A DNA stretch of 64,000 bases, taken from Lyngbya sp. CCAP 1446/10. Lineage in GTDB: Bacteria > Cyanobacteriota > Cyanobacteriia > Cyanobacteriales > Microcoleaceae. Location of the stretch: the NCBI RefSeq assembly GCF_026130175.1, contig NZ_JAIGNI010000147.1, positions 1-64,000 of the forward strand. Reading direction: 5' to 3'. This document shows positions 46,221 through 55,630 of this stretch, in pieces. Position numbers and translations under genes: made by a program. The notes under the pieces are model-generated. The model did not search any database, was not told where the DNA came from, and worked only from the letters and a program-made list of their open reading frames with translations. Numbering within the stretch: the stretch's first letter is position 1; the number at the start of each line of letters is the position of its first letter.

Positions 46221-47648
46221 TTAAGAGTCTTGAATTCGCTTAACCAAATCATAAAAAGGTTGCCAATTATCCTCAAGAGCGATCGGTTCCCAAACAGCCT
46301 CAATCGTAGGTCTCAACAGCGATTGTTCAGGATTGTGCTTCCGCAACCTTTGGGCCATTTTGTCCATATCGTCCGCCGACAAACTTTGCAAAACGTGACA
46401 ATAAAACTCCCGCCAAGGTGCTAACAACTCCCCAGGTTCCGCGTCACTAAAAATTTGATTGACATCATCTCGCCAAGTGCGATCGAACTGTCTGCGCAAT
46501 TGCCAAAAGAAATCATGATAATCAACTTGAGACTCCGCCAACATCTTAATTGTCAACTTCAAAAGCTCATCACCATCCGCCTCTGGCAAATCTTCAAATC
46601 CCAATTTATTCAGCATCAACTGACGGTAAGCAACATTATAATACTCACCAAACTTTGCCAAAGCAGCATCCATATCAGCTTGAGAAATCGCGGCTGCTAG
46701 CGGTTGCTGAAGCTTCTCCAAATTCCCCTTGCAAACAAACGGTTGATTGCCGTAACAATAAAGACCATAATGGTCAAAATAAGCTGCCGTAAATTCCGGT
46801 TTATAAGTTGGTATAAAAGCAAAAGGCCCATAATCAAAACTTTCACCAGTAATCGACATATTATCAGTATTCAGCACCGCGTGGCAAAAACCTGCCGCCA
46901 TCCACTGAGCGACCAATTCAGCTACTCGCTTGACTAAATCCGCATAAAATAGTGCATACTTTTCTTCTGAAGAAGCACCAGAATTGCTAGCTGCTAAATG
47001 CAGTTCAGGATAGTAATATTCAATTACAAAATCTAAAAGTTTTTTAATTAAGTCCGGGCGGCGGATATAATTTAGCCTTTCAAAAGTGCCAAACCTAATG
47101 TGAGATTCACTAAAACGAACCATTACAGACGATCGCGTCGGAGAAGGTTCGTCACCTCGCCACAAAGCATCGCCGGTTTCAACTAAACTAAAACAGCGAG
47201 ATGTCCGAACTCCCAATCGCTGCAAAGCTTCAGCAGCTAAAACTTCGCGAATTCCCCCTTTGAGAGTGAGTCTACCATCAGCACTGCGCGAGTAGGGAGT
47301 GCGACCAGAACCTTTAGTGCCGAAGTCATAAAGTCTGCCGTCAGTGCCGCGAACTTGGCCGTATAAAAAGCCTCTACCGTCGCCTAAATTGGGGTTGTAT
47401 TCGTTGAATTGATAGCCGTGGTAGCGGAGTGCGAGAAATGGACGCACGCAGTGAAATTTGCCGAATGCTTGGATGAAATGCTCGTCGGTTACTTCTGAGG
47501 GGTCTAAACCCAATGTCGGTAATAATTGGTCGTTGCGGAAGCGGAGGATGTGCTGGGGAAAATCGGCCGCCGGGACTTCATCAAAGTAGTCGCCGCCGAG
47601 GGATTCGAGGGCGGGCTCGTAGTTGAGGGAAAGTAAGGGATTTGACAT
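46221..47648 (-). CDS. selO: SelO/YdiU-family protein adenylyltransferase
   Basis: 475 residues. Pseudokinase-fold strings of the family: [41 protein letters not shown]-like ([15 protein letters not shown]), [13 protein letters not shown], and the phosphate-binding region [10 protein letters not shown]. SelO transfers AMP to Ser/Thr/Tyr of target proteins during redox stress. The bacterial protein lacks the C-terminal selenocysteine of animal SelO, as here. Found between convergent and tandem genes with hairpins on both sides; no operon is evident. Confidence 0.93.
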   Translation of the reverse strand: MSNPLLSLNYEPALESLGGDYFDEVPAADFPQHILRFRNDQLLPTLGLDPSEVTDEHFIQAFGKFHCVRPFLALRYHGYQFNEYNPNLGDGRGFLYGQVRGTDGRLYDFGTKGSGRTPYSRSADGRLTLKGGIREVLAAEALQRLGVRTSRCFSLVETGDALWRGDEPSPTRSSVMVRFSESHIRFGTFERLNYIRRPDLIKKLLDFVIEYYYPELHLAASNSGASSEEKYALFYADLVKRVAELVAQWMAAGFCHAVLNTDNMSITGESFDYGPFAFIPTYKPEFTAAYFDHYGLYCYGNQPFVCKGNLEKLQQPLAAAISQADMDAALAKFGEYYNVAYRQLMLNKLGFEDLPEADGDELLKLTIKMLAESQVDYHDFFWQLRRQFDRTWRDDVNQIFSDAEPGELLAPWREFYCHVLQSLSADDMDKMAQRLRKHNPEQSLLRPTIEAVWEPIALEDNWQPFYDLVKRIQDS

Positions 47649-47719
47649 TTGTCTATTTTATGTTGAAAATGGCGATCGATCCAAATATTTTAGCTGATTG
47701 TCGTTCTATATATGCGTAA

Positions 47720-47736
47720 GGTGCGCAGTGCGCACC
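47720..47736. terminator. Hairpin GGTGCGCA-G-TGCGCACC
   Basis: Between the ppx-like gene and selO, both on the minus strand, so it would end ppx transcripts or be a mobile repeat copy. It is 22 bp after the ppx stop in the direction of transcription. Confidence 0.45.
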
Positions 47737-47758
47737 CTACAGTTGCTCTGGCTGGTAT

Positions 47759-49375
47759 TTAAACTCCAACCAGACTCGGTTCTAAAGTTGCCACTAATTT
47801 GAGATTGTACTCATCTTCAAAACATGGCTTTTTATAATCCAAACTCCACATTTCCAGAGCGCAATCGTCCGCGGGGTTGAGCGGTTGCAGCCGCAAGTGA
47901 AACTCTCGCACTTCCGGGCGGTGTTCGCATTTGAAATCAGCAATAGCGCCAATCTGCCGCCTATCCAAAGCCACAGCCAACCGCAGAAAAGGATGCAGTT
48001 TACTCACTACTTCTCGGTATCTTTTCGGGAGAATTTGAAAATTTTCATGCTTCTTTTTGGGAGGATTTTTGCGGTGATATCGAGCTAGATTAGCAATTAC
48101 TTCAATCTCTGTTTCAGTGTATCCCAATAACTCACCATTGCGAATTAAATAGTAAGAATGCTTGTGGTGCGCCGAATGACTGACGTACAAACCGGAGTTG
48201 TGCAGAATCGCCGCCGCCCACAGCAACTCGCGTTCTTCAGTTCCCCAATTGTGTAAAATTCCTTGGGTTTGGTCAAACAAATTCAGCGCAAATTCTGCGG
48301 TTCTTTCGCTTTGTTCTAAGTTAACTTGATATTTTGCAGCCATGTGTAGAACGCTGCGCTGGCGGATTGAACCTTGATAGCGCAAGCGGTTTTCAATCAA
48401 ACCTCGGCTCAGCATCCAGTCAACAATGACGCCTTCTCTCAAAGATCGATCGCACACAGTGAGCGATTCCATCCCTAATAGTGCCATCGCCTCCTGCAAA
48501 ATCAAAGCGCCGGCGAGAATAATTTCCGCCCGTTTATCAGACATTCCGGGAATTGCCAGCCTTTCCGAGTAAGAAAGTTTGCGAAAGCGATTGACTAAAT
48601 CGCGCAAATCTTTTAAACTTAATTGATAGCCCGCCAGCGGACTCGGAACTGTTCCCAGCTTTTCGCGAGCGTTAATTGCAGCCAGAGTTTCGATGGTTCC
48701 AGCAGTGCCAATCAAGCGCAGAGTTTCGCCAGCCTTGAATTGCGATCGCAATTCGTCGATCGGTCTTTCCAGCGAAATCCGAATATAAGCTTGCAAATAG
48801 GCAAACTCCTCCTTGCTAATCGGGTCAGTTTTGACAAATTCTCCAGTCAGGCGTACAGCACCAATTTTGGTACTGGTGAGACAGCGCGGTTCAGAACTAT
48901 CTCCTAAGATCAACTCAGTAGAACCGCCGCCAATATCAATAATTACCTGGGACTGATTGTTAAATTCCATTCCCGAAAGTACGCCGAGATAAATTCTCCG
49001 CGCTTCTTCTTGACCGGAAATTAAGCTAACATTTAGGTCTAATTCGTCAGCAACTTGTTTGAGAAACTCGCGCCCGTTAGGGGCTTCTCGAACCGCACTC
49101 GTAGCTACAGCAATGACTTGTTCAGCATTAAAAGTTTTAGCAATATCTTGAAAACGGCGCAAAGTTGCGATCGCCCTTTGCATAACTTCAGACTTCAAAC
49201 ACCCTGTTTTAGCCTCGCAATCGCCCAATCGAACCGTATCTTTTTCTCTAGCAATAATCGTAAACGCGGGCAATTTCGGATCGATCCGCGCCACCACCAT
49301 GTGAAACGAGTTAGTACCCATATCAATAGCGGCAATAATGCGATTTGACTCCGCAGAAGCAAGTGAATTAACCAT
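47759..49375 (-). CDS. ppx: Exopolyphosphatase / guanosine pentaphosphatase family (Ppx/GppA)
   Basis: 538 residues. N-terminal actin-like domains: AAIDMGTNSFHMVVARI (phosphate-1), IDIGGGSTELILGDSS (phosphate-2 loop), and catalytic Glu in SGQEEARRIYLGVL. The C-terminal ~190 residues are an HD-like helical domain (LHNSGLYVSHSAHHKHSYYLIRN), as in the longer cyanobacterial and E. coli-type enzymes. It hydrolyses polyphosphate ends or pppGpp; sequence does not settle which. The start at 49375 is divergent from the UbiA-type prenyltransferase gene, 95 bp away, so they share a promoter region. Confidence 0.95.
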   Translation of the reverse strand: MVNSLASAESNRIIAAIDMGTNSFHMVVARIDPKLPAFTIIAREKDTVRLGDCEAKTGCLKSEVMQRAIATLRRFQDIAKTFNAEQVIAVATSAVREAPNGREFLKQVADELDLNVSLISGQEEARRIYLGVLSGMEFNNQSQVIIDIGGGSTELILGDSSEPRCLTSTKIGAVRLTGEFVKTDPISKEEFAYLQAYIRISLERPIDELRSQFKAGETLRLIGTAGTIETLAAINAREKLGTVPSPLAGYQLSLKDLRDLVNRFRKLSYSERLAIPGMSDKRAEIILAGALILQEAMALLGMESLTVCDRSLREGVIVDWMLSRGLIENRLRYQGSIRQRSVLHMAAKYQVNLEQSERTAEFALNLFDQTQGILHNWGTEERELLWAAAILHNSGLYVSHSAHHKHSYYLIRNGELLGYTETEIEVIANLARYHRKNPPKKKHENFQILPKRYREVVSKLHPFLRLAVALDRRQIGAIADFKCEHRPEVREFHLRLQPLNPADDCALEMWSLDYKKPCFEDEYNLKLVATLEPSLVGV

Positions 49376-49470
49376 AGGAGTGTATCGGGGTTGACAGATA
49401 TTTTTAATTATTCCATGAATTTACTGAGCCATCGGCTTAAAATATTAAGAATCTCCAATCTAGAATTAAA

Positions 49471-50355
49471 ATGCTTATAGAGCCCGATCGCCCAACCGAA
49501 TCCAAATTACTAACCATCGTAAAGCTTTTGAGGTGGGACAAACCAGCAGGGCGACTAATTTTAATGATTCCAGCCCTCTGGGCCGTCTTTTTAGCAGCCC
49601 ACGGAACGCCGCCCGCAGCATTAGTCGGTGTGATAGTGTTGGGCACCTTAGCCACGAGTGCGGCTGGATGCGTGATTAACGACTTGTGGGATCGCGATAT
49701 CGATCCCGAAGTAGAAAGAACGCGATCGCGCCCCCTAGCATCCCGCGCCCTCACCGTACAAACAGCAATAGGAGTTGCCTTAATTTCCTTAGCAAGCGCC
49801 GCGATTCTGGCATTTTATCTCAATCCTTTAAGCTTCTGGCTCTGCGTTGGAGCCGTACCAGTAATTATCTGCTACCCGCTAGCAAAAAGATTCTTTCCGG
49901 TGCCGCAATTAGTATTATCAATAGCCTGGGGATTTGCAGTATTAATTAGTTGGAGCGCCGCCGTCAATCAATTAGAAATAGCAACTTGGTTGCTGTGGGG
50001 AGCAGTCGTGTTTTGGACAATGGGATTTGACACAGTTTACGCGATGAGCGACAGAGAAGATGACCTGCGTTTGGGCGTAAATTCCAGCGCGATATTTTTC
50101 GGGGATAATGCAGCTAATGCTGTGGGTTTTTTCTTTGTTGGTACGGTCGGTTTGTTAGCAGCAATGGGCATTAATTTGCAGTTGCACGTTGGTTTTTGGA
50201 TAGCGATTAGTGCGGCGGCGATTTTGTGGTTTTTGCAGTACAGTCAACTGCGAAAGGATGATATTCCCACACCTGTTTATGGTCAAATCTTTCGCCAAAA
50301 TGTTTGGGTTGGGTTTGTCATATTGGCGGGGATGATTGTTGGGGATATTTTTTGA
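49471..50355 (+). CDS. ubiA: 4-hydroxybenzoate prenyltransferase (UbiA family)
   Basis: 294 residues, eight to nine hydrophobic segments. First Asp-rich motif NDLWDRDIDPEVERTRSRPL and second DTVYAMSDREDD bind the Mg2+-diphosphate of a polyprenyl donor. The protein has the bacterial/cyanobacterial 4-hydroxybenzoate prenyltransferase length and pattern. In cyanobacteria this enzyme attaches solanesyl diphosphate to 4-hydroxybenzoate in plastoquinone synthesis, a likely but unproven role here. Divergent from ppx. A family B repeat follows. Confidence 0.92.
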   Translation: MLIEPDRPTESKLLTIVKLLRWDKPAGRLILMIPALWAVFLAAHGTPPAALVGVIVLGTLATSAAGCVINDLWDRDIDPEVERTRSRPLASRALTVQTAIGVALISLASAAILAFYLNPLSFWLCVGAVPVIICYPLAKRFFPVPQLVLSIAWGFAVLISWSAAVNQLEIATWLLWGAVVFWTMGFDTVYAMSDREDDLRLGVNSSAIFFGDNAANAVGFFFVGTVGLLAAMGINLQLHVGFWIAISAAAILWFLQYSQLRKDDIPTPVYGQIFRQNVWVGFVILAGMIVGDIF

Positions 50356-50363
50356 GAATACCG

Positions 50364-50440
50364 TGCGGTTGAAACCGCGTCTATACAAACAAAACCCGGA
50401 TGGTGCGCGGGTTGAAGAACAGACGGCGGTTTCAACCGCC
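50364..50440. repeat. Family B repeat, copy 3
   Basis: GCGGTTGAAACCGCGTCTA at the left, core CCCGGATGGTGCGCGGG, and GGCGGTTTCAACCGCC at the right. It is the shortest and cleanest copy. Confidence 0.8.
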
Positions 50441-50502
50441 CTATATCTCTTTCAACGTCATTCTGCATCCCCTAAAAACGGGGATTTTGCCAAGTATTTG
50501 TA

Positions 50503-50757
50503 AAGTTATATTACAAAAACCGAAATTTTGCATAAAAACTCCGACGCACTCCAGATAGATAAGTAGCGGCGCAAGTTCAGCGAGTTTGACCCACACCTTG
50601 TGTGAAGTTATATTACAAAAACCGAAATTTCGCATAAAAACTCCGACGCACTCCAGATAGATAAGTAGCGGCGCAAGTTCAGCGAGTTTGACCCACACCT
50701 TGTGTGAAGTTATATTACAAACCGCATAAAAACTCCGACGCACTCCAGATAGATAAA
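50503..50757. repeat. 102-bp tandem repeat (2.5 units) upstream of the mosaic protease gene
   Basis: Two complete 102-bp units (50503-50604, 50605-50706) and a third, partial one from 50707 that has lost ~12 bp near its start and ends at GATAGATAA. Units begin AAGTTATATTACAAA and contain ACTCCGACGCACTCCAGATA. The partial unit ends 36 bp before the ATG of the large gene, so the array sits in its promoter/leader. A 100-residue minus-strand frame through the array is judged an artefact. Confidence 0.9.
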
Positions 50758-50793
50758 TGTCAGCCCAAATTATCGGATTAATCGAGGTGCACC

Positions 50794-53700
50794 ATGTCTA
50801 CTACTTCTATCGGCAATCTCAACGACAACTATTTCTCGATCGACTTTGCGGGAAAAACTGACCCCATCGATACCTATCGCTTCAATCGACTGAATACAGG
50901 AAGTTTCCGTGTCACCGCCGAAGGTTTCACTTCCGTGGTGGGGATGCAACTGCTTGACAGTGACGGAAAAGTCGTCAAAGACATCGCCACCGACGGCACA
51001 AATTCCGGTACATTTAGCATCGATAATTTGGGTGCAACAAATTATGCACTCAAAATTTCTGCACCTTCGCGCGATACAAATTATCAAGTTAGTTTAACAC
51101 CAGACGGCAAAGTTGACCCGCTGACAGGTTTGGGAGTTGATTCCGGCTTTTTCGCTACAGATTCTACGGGACAAGTTGGCTTTGACTGGTTGCACGACGG
51201 TGGCAATTATCAAGGAGAAGTTGCCATTTTCAGCGTGCAGGGCATGGAGAAATTAACTCCAGGTTCTCAGGAGTTTATCAAAGAAGCGGCAAGACGAGCT
51301 CTGAGCAATTCTACCTTTGGTCACGTAGTAATTTCCGACCCTACAGAAGGCGCAAATCCGCTGTTTGACGGTCTTTTAGGAGAGGACAACTATAACGAAG
51401 GAACCTACAGCGGCCCGAAAACATTTGGGATGAAACCGGGTGAGGCTTTTGCTGTGATGTTGGTGCCGAACGCTACTGTGCAAGATATCTTTAATAAGCC
51501 CAATGCTGGCGGTGACAAACGCCCGCTGCTGTCGTTATCTAGCACTAATCCAGATGATGCTTGGCTGTACGGTCAAATAGCTGATGTTACTGGCACCGGC
51601 AAGGCCTTTGCGATGGAGGATCAGCGGGTTGATACGGGTTCGGATAAAGATTACAACGATTTGGTTTTCAAGTTGACCGGTGCGACTGGTAAGGCTGTGT
51701 CGATCGACAAAGTAATCAATCCGAGTAAGGATTGGACTAAACTCGATGGCGGCAAGAAATTGATCGAGTATGTCACTCCCACACCGCCAGTAGCCACAAC
51801 CCCGCCTGCTGTTTTACCGCCAGTTGAGACAACACCACCAGTTGCTGTTGTACCGCCGGCAACACCGCCAGTAGCGACAACGCCGCCTGCTGTTGTACCG
51901 CCAGTTGAGACAACGCCGCCTGCTGTTGTACCGCCAGTTGCTGTTGTACCGCCAGTTGAGACAACACCACCAGTTGCTGTTGTACCGCCGGCAACACCGC
52001 CAGTTGAGACAACGCCGCCAGTTGCTGTTGTACCGCCAGTTGAGACAACACCACCAGTTGCTGTTGTACCGCCGGCAACACCGCCAGTTGAGACAACGCC
52101 GCCAGTTGCTGTTGTACCGCCAGTTGAGACAACACCGCCAGTTGCTGTTGTACCGCCAGTTGAGACAACACCGCCAGTTGCTGTTGTACCGCCCGCTGTA
52201 CCGCCAGTTGAGACAACACCGCCAGTTGCTGTTGTACCGCCAGTTGAGACAACACCGCCAGTTGAGACAACGCCGCCTGCTGTACCGCCAGTTGCTGTTG
52301 TACCGCCAGTTGAGACAACGCCGCCAGTTGCTGTTGTACCGCCTGTGATGATTACAGGGCCTGTACTAATAAAACCTCCGATCGCCCCAACGACTCCCTC
52401 AGAACCACCTGCGATCGACCCACAACCGCCTGTCACTGAACAATCGCCAGAGACTAAACCGCCTTTTGAAACTATTTTGCCGCCAGCGCCCGATCGCACT
52501 TTTGTGGGCATCATCGATACTGGGTTTGCTGCGAAGAATGCCGATTTGGATTACTCTAAGGTGACGATGGGGCGCGATCGCATCGACAAAGATAGCAACC
52601 CGTTGTTAAATGCTGGAGAAGGAAACGAACACGGCACGTTTAGCTGGGGTTTGGTAAGCGCAATTCAAGGCAATGATAAAGGGATTGATGGCTATAACGA
52701 TCAGGCGAATGTTTACCTAAGTCGGGCGATTGGTTCTGGGGAATGGGATTTAGCTTTAAATGATTTTGTGAGTGAAGCGAAGGGACAAAAGAAGAAGAAT
52801 GCGATCGCCCTGCTTCCCCTCGATTTAACTCAAAAGAATGCTGACGGTAGCATTACTACTCGTTACGAGTTTACAGCGCGAGAGCGGGCTGTGTTGGAAA
52901 ATGCGCGTCAAAGTGGTGTGCTGTTGGTTGTGGCGGCGGGTAATGATGGCGGTGTGATGTCGGTTTTGGGTCAATCTTCTCAGGAGTTTGAGAATATTAT
53001 CACGGTTGGTTCGTCTAATGGAGTTGGGCGATCGGATTATTCGAGTTACGGCTATGGTTTGGATATTTTAGTGCCCGGTGGTTCGATCGACAATCCGACT
53101 TTATCTACGGTTGGTGATGATGTCGGCCAAATGGCGGGAACTTCTGCGTCGGCGGCGATTGCGGCGGGGATGTTGTCTAAGGTTTGGGAAAGCAATCCGG
53201 CTTTGAATGCTTCTCAAGTGATTGATGTTTTGACTGGAAGTGCGATCGATTTGAAGGCGCCCGGATGGGATGAAGAAACGGGTTTTGGGGTGGTGAATTT
53301 CAATAAGGCTGTGGATTTGGCCAAGGAAACCAAGCCACAAAGTTACACCCCTAGTCCTTTCTTGAGTCCGACAACTTGGGGCTTAGAAGGAAAAGTCACG
53401 CCTTGGGAAAGGGCGACTTATGACATAAAGACAGGAAGTTTTACATCGATTATTTGGTCAACTACTGGTGTAAATCTTCGTACTGGGACTAATTTGAGCG
53501 ATAAAAGCGATGTGAATGTGGGATACAAAGGTCAGACTTTCACTTTCGATGCTTGGACTTACGGGGAAGCAGTCAAGGATATCACCACACAAGAGCCAGA
53601 TGCTTTGTGGTTTCGGACAAATTACAACGGCAAATCTTACTGGGTACCGAGTGCATTCACGAATGGCTACCCGCCTGGAAACCCGCCCTTACTACCTCCA

Positions 53701-54885
53701 ACAGAGAATCCCGTTGTTGTGCCGCCCACAGACAATCCCGTTGTCGTGCCGCCCACAGACAATCCCGTTGTCGTGCCGCCCACAGACAATCCCATTGTCG
53801 TGCCGCCCACTTCAATTAATCTCAACGGTCACAACGTCGGCGGCAATTTCTATCCGGTTTTCCAGAATTATCAAGGAACGCTGGGCAATCCCACTTCTGA
53901 TGTCATCAACTATAATGGTGCCAGCTATCAGCTATTTGATAAAGGATCAATTGTTAGCAGTAAAAATGGAACTTTCCCGCTTTATGGTGCGATCCGTCAG
54001 AAATTCTTGAAAACAGGTGGATTGGATGGCTGGTTGGGTGCTCCGAAGAGTGCGGAAAAGGGCCAAGGGGATGGAACGCTAATCCAATACTTTGAGAAGG
54101 GTTACATTTCCTGGAATGGCGTTAAGGCGATCGCTTACAAAGAAGGTACTGCTTTGCCATCTGTATCTGTTCCGTCTATATCCAAGCCTAATCAGCCAAT
54201 CTCTAGCGACGATCGTTGGTGGGATTTGCAGACAGGTGATTCTTTGCTTTATTCTAATCAAGAAGAGCCGAAGAATAACTCTAAGTTATACTCTGAACTT
54301 CAGAAGATTGAACGCAGTCAACAAGTACGTCAAGTGTATGTAGAGCTTTCCAAAGCAATTTTTCAAGGTCGCTTAATCGAATCAGATTCTGGTTATGCTT
54401 ATGACAAAGTATACATCGATAAAGCAGTAGTAGATGGTAAAGTTGGCTGGATTCACACTGGAATAGATATCTCAGCTAAGACAACAGATAATATCTACTC
54501 ACCAGTCGATGGCACAGTTGTTCGAGACATACCTAACTATCATAGTAGTGGCAGGGCTATTGTTGTTCAGGAAAAAGTAGACGGAAAGCCAGTAAATCGT
54601 TTTTGGTGGTATTTACATCTAGCAAGTGGTACAAGTATTGACACAAACGTGAAAGCTAATACAACAAAAATTGGTAATCCTGGGAATATACCAGGTATGT
54701 CTCCTCACCTTCATTTGACTGTTGCAACTATACCAGATGAAAATGCAGCTTTAAATGTCAATAAAGACTGGTACAAAAACTCGCCTGGTGTCACTCAAGA
54801 ACAAGCTTCGATTAATGCAGTTACCGCAAAAACGATGAGTCCTTTACAGGCTTTTTGGGAGGCACAAAAGAAAATTACCAGATAG
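50794..54885 (+). CDS. 1363-residue mosaic protein: PPC-DUF4114-subtilase-SH3-LGFP-M23
   Basis: GAGGTG at 50784-50789 supports this start. Order: ~5-105 PPC-like beta domain (DTYRFNRLNTGSF); ~115-300 DUF4114 (AFAVMLVPNA, DYNDLVFKLTG); ~327-565 repeated PPVETTPP/PPVAVVPP linker; ~568-865 subtilase with complete triad D575 (IIDTGF), H613 (EHGTF), S784 (AGTSAS) and oxyanion N717 (AAGNDG); ~885-960 SH3-like segment; ~965-1005 four DNPVVVPPT repeats; ~1010-1110 LGFP-like repeats (GWLGAPKSAEKG); ~1200-1325 M23 (LytM-like) peptidase with H1221, D1225 and H1305-L-H1307 zinc ligands. No N-terminal signal peptide is visible; export by type I or another route is plausible. The M23 part seems more AT-rich than the rest. 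Likely a surface or secreted enzyme; target unknown. Confidence 0.9.
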   Translation: MSTTSIGNLNDNYFSIDFAGKTDPIDTYRFNRLNTGSFRVTAEGFTSVVGMQLLDSDGKVVKDIATDGTNSGTFSIDNLGATNYALKISAPSRDTNYQVSLTPDGKVDPLTGLGVDSGFFATDSTGQVGFDWLHDGGNYQGEVAIFSVQGMEKLTPGSQEFIKEAARRALSNSTFGHVVISDPTEGANPLFDGLLGEDNYNEGTYSGPKTFGMKPGEAFAVMLVPNATVQDIFNKPNAGGDKRPLLSLSSTNPDDAWLYGQIADVTGTGKAFAMEDQRVDTGSDKDYNDLVFKLTGATGKAVSIDKVINPSKDWTKLDGGKKLIEYVTPTPPVATTPPAVLPPVETTPPVAVVPPATPPVATTPPAVVPPVETTPPAVVPPVAVVPPVETTPPVAVVPPATPPVETTPPVAVVPPVETTPPVAVVPPATPPVETTPPVAVVPPVETTPPVAVVPPVETTPPVAVVPPAVPPVETTPPVAVVPPVETTPPVETTPPAVPPVAVVPPVETTPPVAVVPPVMITGPVLIKPPIAPTTPSEPPAIDPQPPVTEQSPETKPPFETILPPAPDRTFVGIIDTGFAAKNADLDYSKVTMGRDRIDKDSNPLLNAGEGNEHGTFSWGLVSAIQGNDKGIDGYNDQANVYLSRAIGSGEWDLALNDFVSEAKGQKKKNAIALLPLDLTQKNADGSITTRYEFTARERAVLENARQSGVLLVVAAGNDGGVMSVLGQSSQEFENIITVGSSNGVGRSDYSSYGYGLDILVPGGSIDNPTLSTVGDDVGQMAGTSASAAIAAGMLSKVWESNPALNASQVIDVLTGSAIDLKAPGWDEETGFGVVNFNKAVDLAKETKPQSYTPSPFLSPTTWGLEGKVTPWERATYDIKTGSFTSIIWSTTGVNLRTGTNLSDKSDVNVGYKGQTFTFDAWTYGEAVKDITTQEPDALWFRTNYNGKSYWVPSAFTNGYPPGNPPLLPPTENPVVVPPTDNPVVVPPTDNPVVVPPTDNPIVVPPTSINLNGHNVGGNFYPVFQNYQGTLGNPTSDVINYNGASYQLFDKGSIVSSKNGTFPLYGAIRQKFLKTGGLDGWLGAPKSAEKGQGDGTLIQYFEKGYISWNGVKAIAYKEGTALPSVSVPSISKPNQPISSDDRWWDLQTGDSLLYSNQEEPKNNSKLYSELQKIERSQQVRQVYVELSKAIFQGRLIESDSGYAYDKVYIDKAVVDGKVGWIHTGIDISAKTTDNIYSPVDGTVVRDIPNYHSSGRAIVVQEKVDGKPVNRFWWYLHLASGTSIDTNVKANTTKIGNPGNIPGMSPHLHLTVATIPDENAALNVNKDWYKNSPGVTQEQASINAVTAKTMSPLQAFWEAQKKITR

Positions 54886-54979
54886 TTGCATGAGCAATCG
54901 CTATTCTGAAAACAAGAGCGATCGCACTTCTTTGCGGGAAGAGCGATCGCCCGACACTAACTCTCACCAACAATAAAAG

Positions 54980-55018
54980 CGAGATCCCTTTTGCAACTAT
55001 CCGCAAAGGGCGATCGCC
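54980..55018. repeat. Family D hairpin, hybrid copy
   Basis: Left arm GAGATCCCTTTT, central AACTATCCGC, right arm AAAGGGCGATCGCC. The arms belong to two different variants and pair only in the inner AAAGGG part. Confidence 0.75.
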
Positions 55019-55029
55019 CCGATTCCATC

Positions 55030-55038
55030 TGCTATAAT
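55030..55038 (+). promoter_or_regulatory. Candidate extended -10 promoter element
   Basis: TGCTATAAT, a perfect TATAAT with the TGn extension, 35 bp before the ATG at 55074. No -35 box is obvious. Confidence 0.45.
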
Positions 55039-55073
55039 CTTCAGTAATATCTCATTTACCAACAGCCATCGAC

Positions 55074-55346
55074 ATGACCGATGAAGAACTGAAGCAACTA
55101 ATAGAAAGCAACGCTAGAGCAACTCAAGCTATGTTAGATAACATGGCAGAAGCAAGACTCGAACGACAGGAGCTTCGAGACGGAATGGTACAATTGCAAA
55201 ATGCTGTCGTGCAATTGATTAACGTTCAGTCAGGAATTGCTAACTTGCTGACTTCTCTGGATGAAGATCGTCCAACGATGCTGAGAAAGCTCACTACAAT
55301 TGAAAACAAACTCGATCGACTTCTAGGGCAAGAAAATGCTCAGTAA
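55074..55346 (+). CDS. Small coiled-coil protein, hypothetical
   Basis: 90 residues, almost entirely helical: MTDEELKQLIESNARATQAM, a charged middle (RLERQELRDGM), a hydrophobic heptad (VVQLINVQSGIANLLTSL) and a final helix KLTTIENKLDRLLGQ. This looks like a cyanobacterial short coiled-coil protein family that also carries MTDEELKxLIESNA at the start. There is no membrane segment or enzyme motif. An extended -10 element at 55030 supports expression. It opens the small-gene island. Confidence 0.75.
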   Translation: MTDEELKQLIESNARATQAMLDNMAEARLERQELRDGMVQLQNAVVQLINVQSGIANLLTSLDEDRPTMLRKLTTIENKLDRLLGQENAQ

Positions 55347-55353
55347 GTCAAAG

Positions 55354-55511
55354 AGCGAGATCCCTTCTTTAACCAGAGCGAGATCCCTTTTGGAAATATC
55401 CGCAAAGGGATCTCGCCTTTTATTTGAGACGAAAGTGCGATCGCCCTCCACTAACTCTCACCAACAATAAAAGCGAGATCCCTTTTGGAACTATCCGCAA
55501 AGGTATCTCGA
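55354..55511. repeat. Family D hairpins, a half copy and two full copies
   Basis: Half copy GCGAGATCCCTTCT at 55354; full copy at 55379-55417 with arms GCGAGATCCC/GGGATCTCGC; full copy at 55473-55511 with one mismatch (GGTATCTCG). The phrase CTAACTCTCACCAACAATAAAAGC precedes the last copy and the copy at 54980, so that a longer block has been duplicated. Confidence 0.85.
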
Positions 55512-55512
55512 T

Positions 55513-55630
55513 TCTACTTTTCGTTACCCTCAACCAATGGCAAAGACCAGGGTTATTATATGAATTAGAAACCCTCATCCTTCAAGCTGCACATCCTCCC
55601 TACAACGTAAAAATTTCCAGAGAACAATGA
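55513..55630 (+). pseudogene. GIY-YIG nuclease C-terminal remnant
   Basis: The frame reads FVTLNQWQRPGLLYELETLI then LQAAHPPYNVKISREQ and stops at 55630. ELETLILQAAHPPYN resembles the C-terminal end of GIY-YIG nucleases (E-x-LIxxxxPPYN). No GIY-YIG or catalytic Arg is upstream, because a family D repeat cuts the frame. The stop (TGA) overlaps the ATG of the next gene, as in a coupled operon. Assignment rests on one short motif and is tentative. Confidence 0.4.

Noticed and set aside
50441-50743. 100-residue minus-strand frame with repeated WVKLAELAPLL
   Set aside because: The frame stays open because the tandem unit (102 bp) is a multiple of three; it has no family resemblance or start signal, so it is an artefact of the repeat.
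50503-50757. CRISPR array
   Set aside because: Whole 102-bp units are repeated without variable spacers.
51651-52514. Long minus- and plus-strand frames in the proline-rich part of the mosaic protease gene
   Set aside because: They read the complementary or shifted frames of the PPVETT repeat DNA and consist of low-complexity GGTTATGG or QLAVLSQ repeats with no ribosome site; they are shadows.
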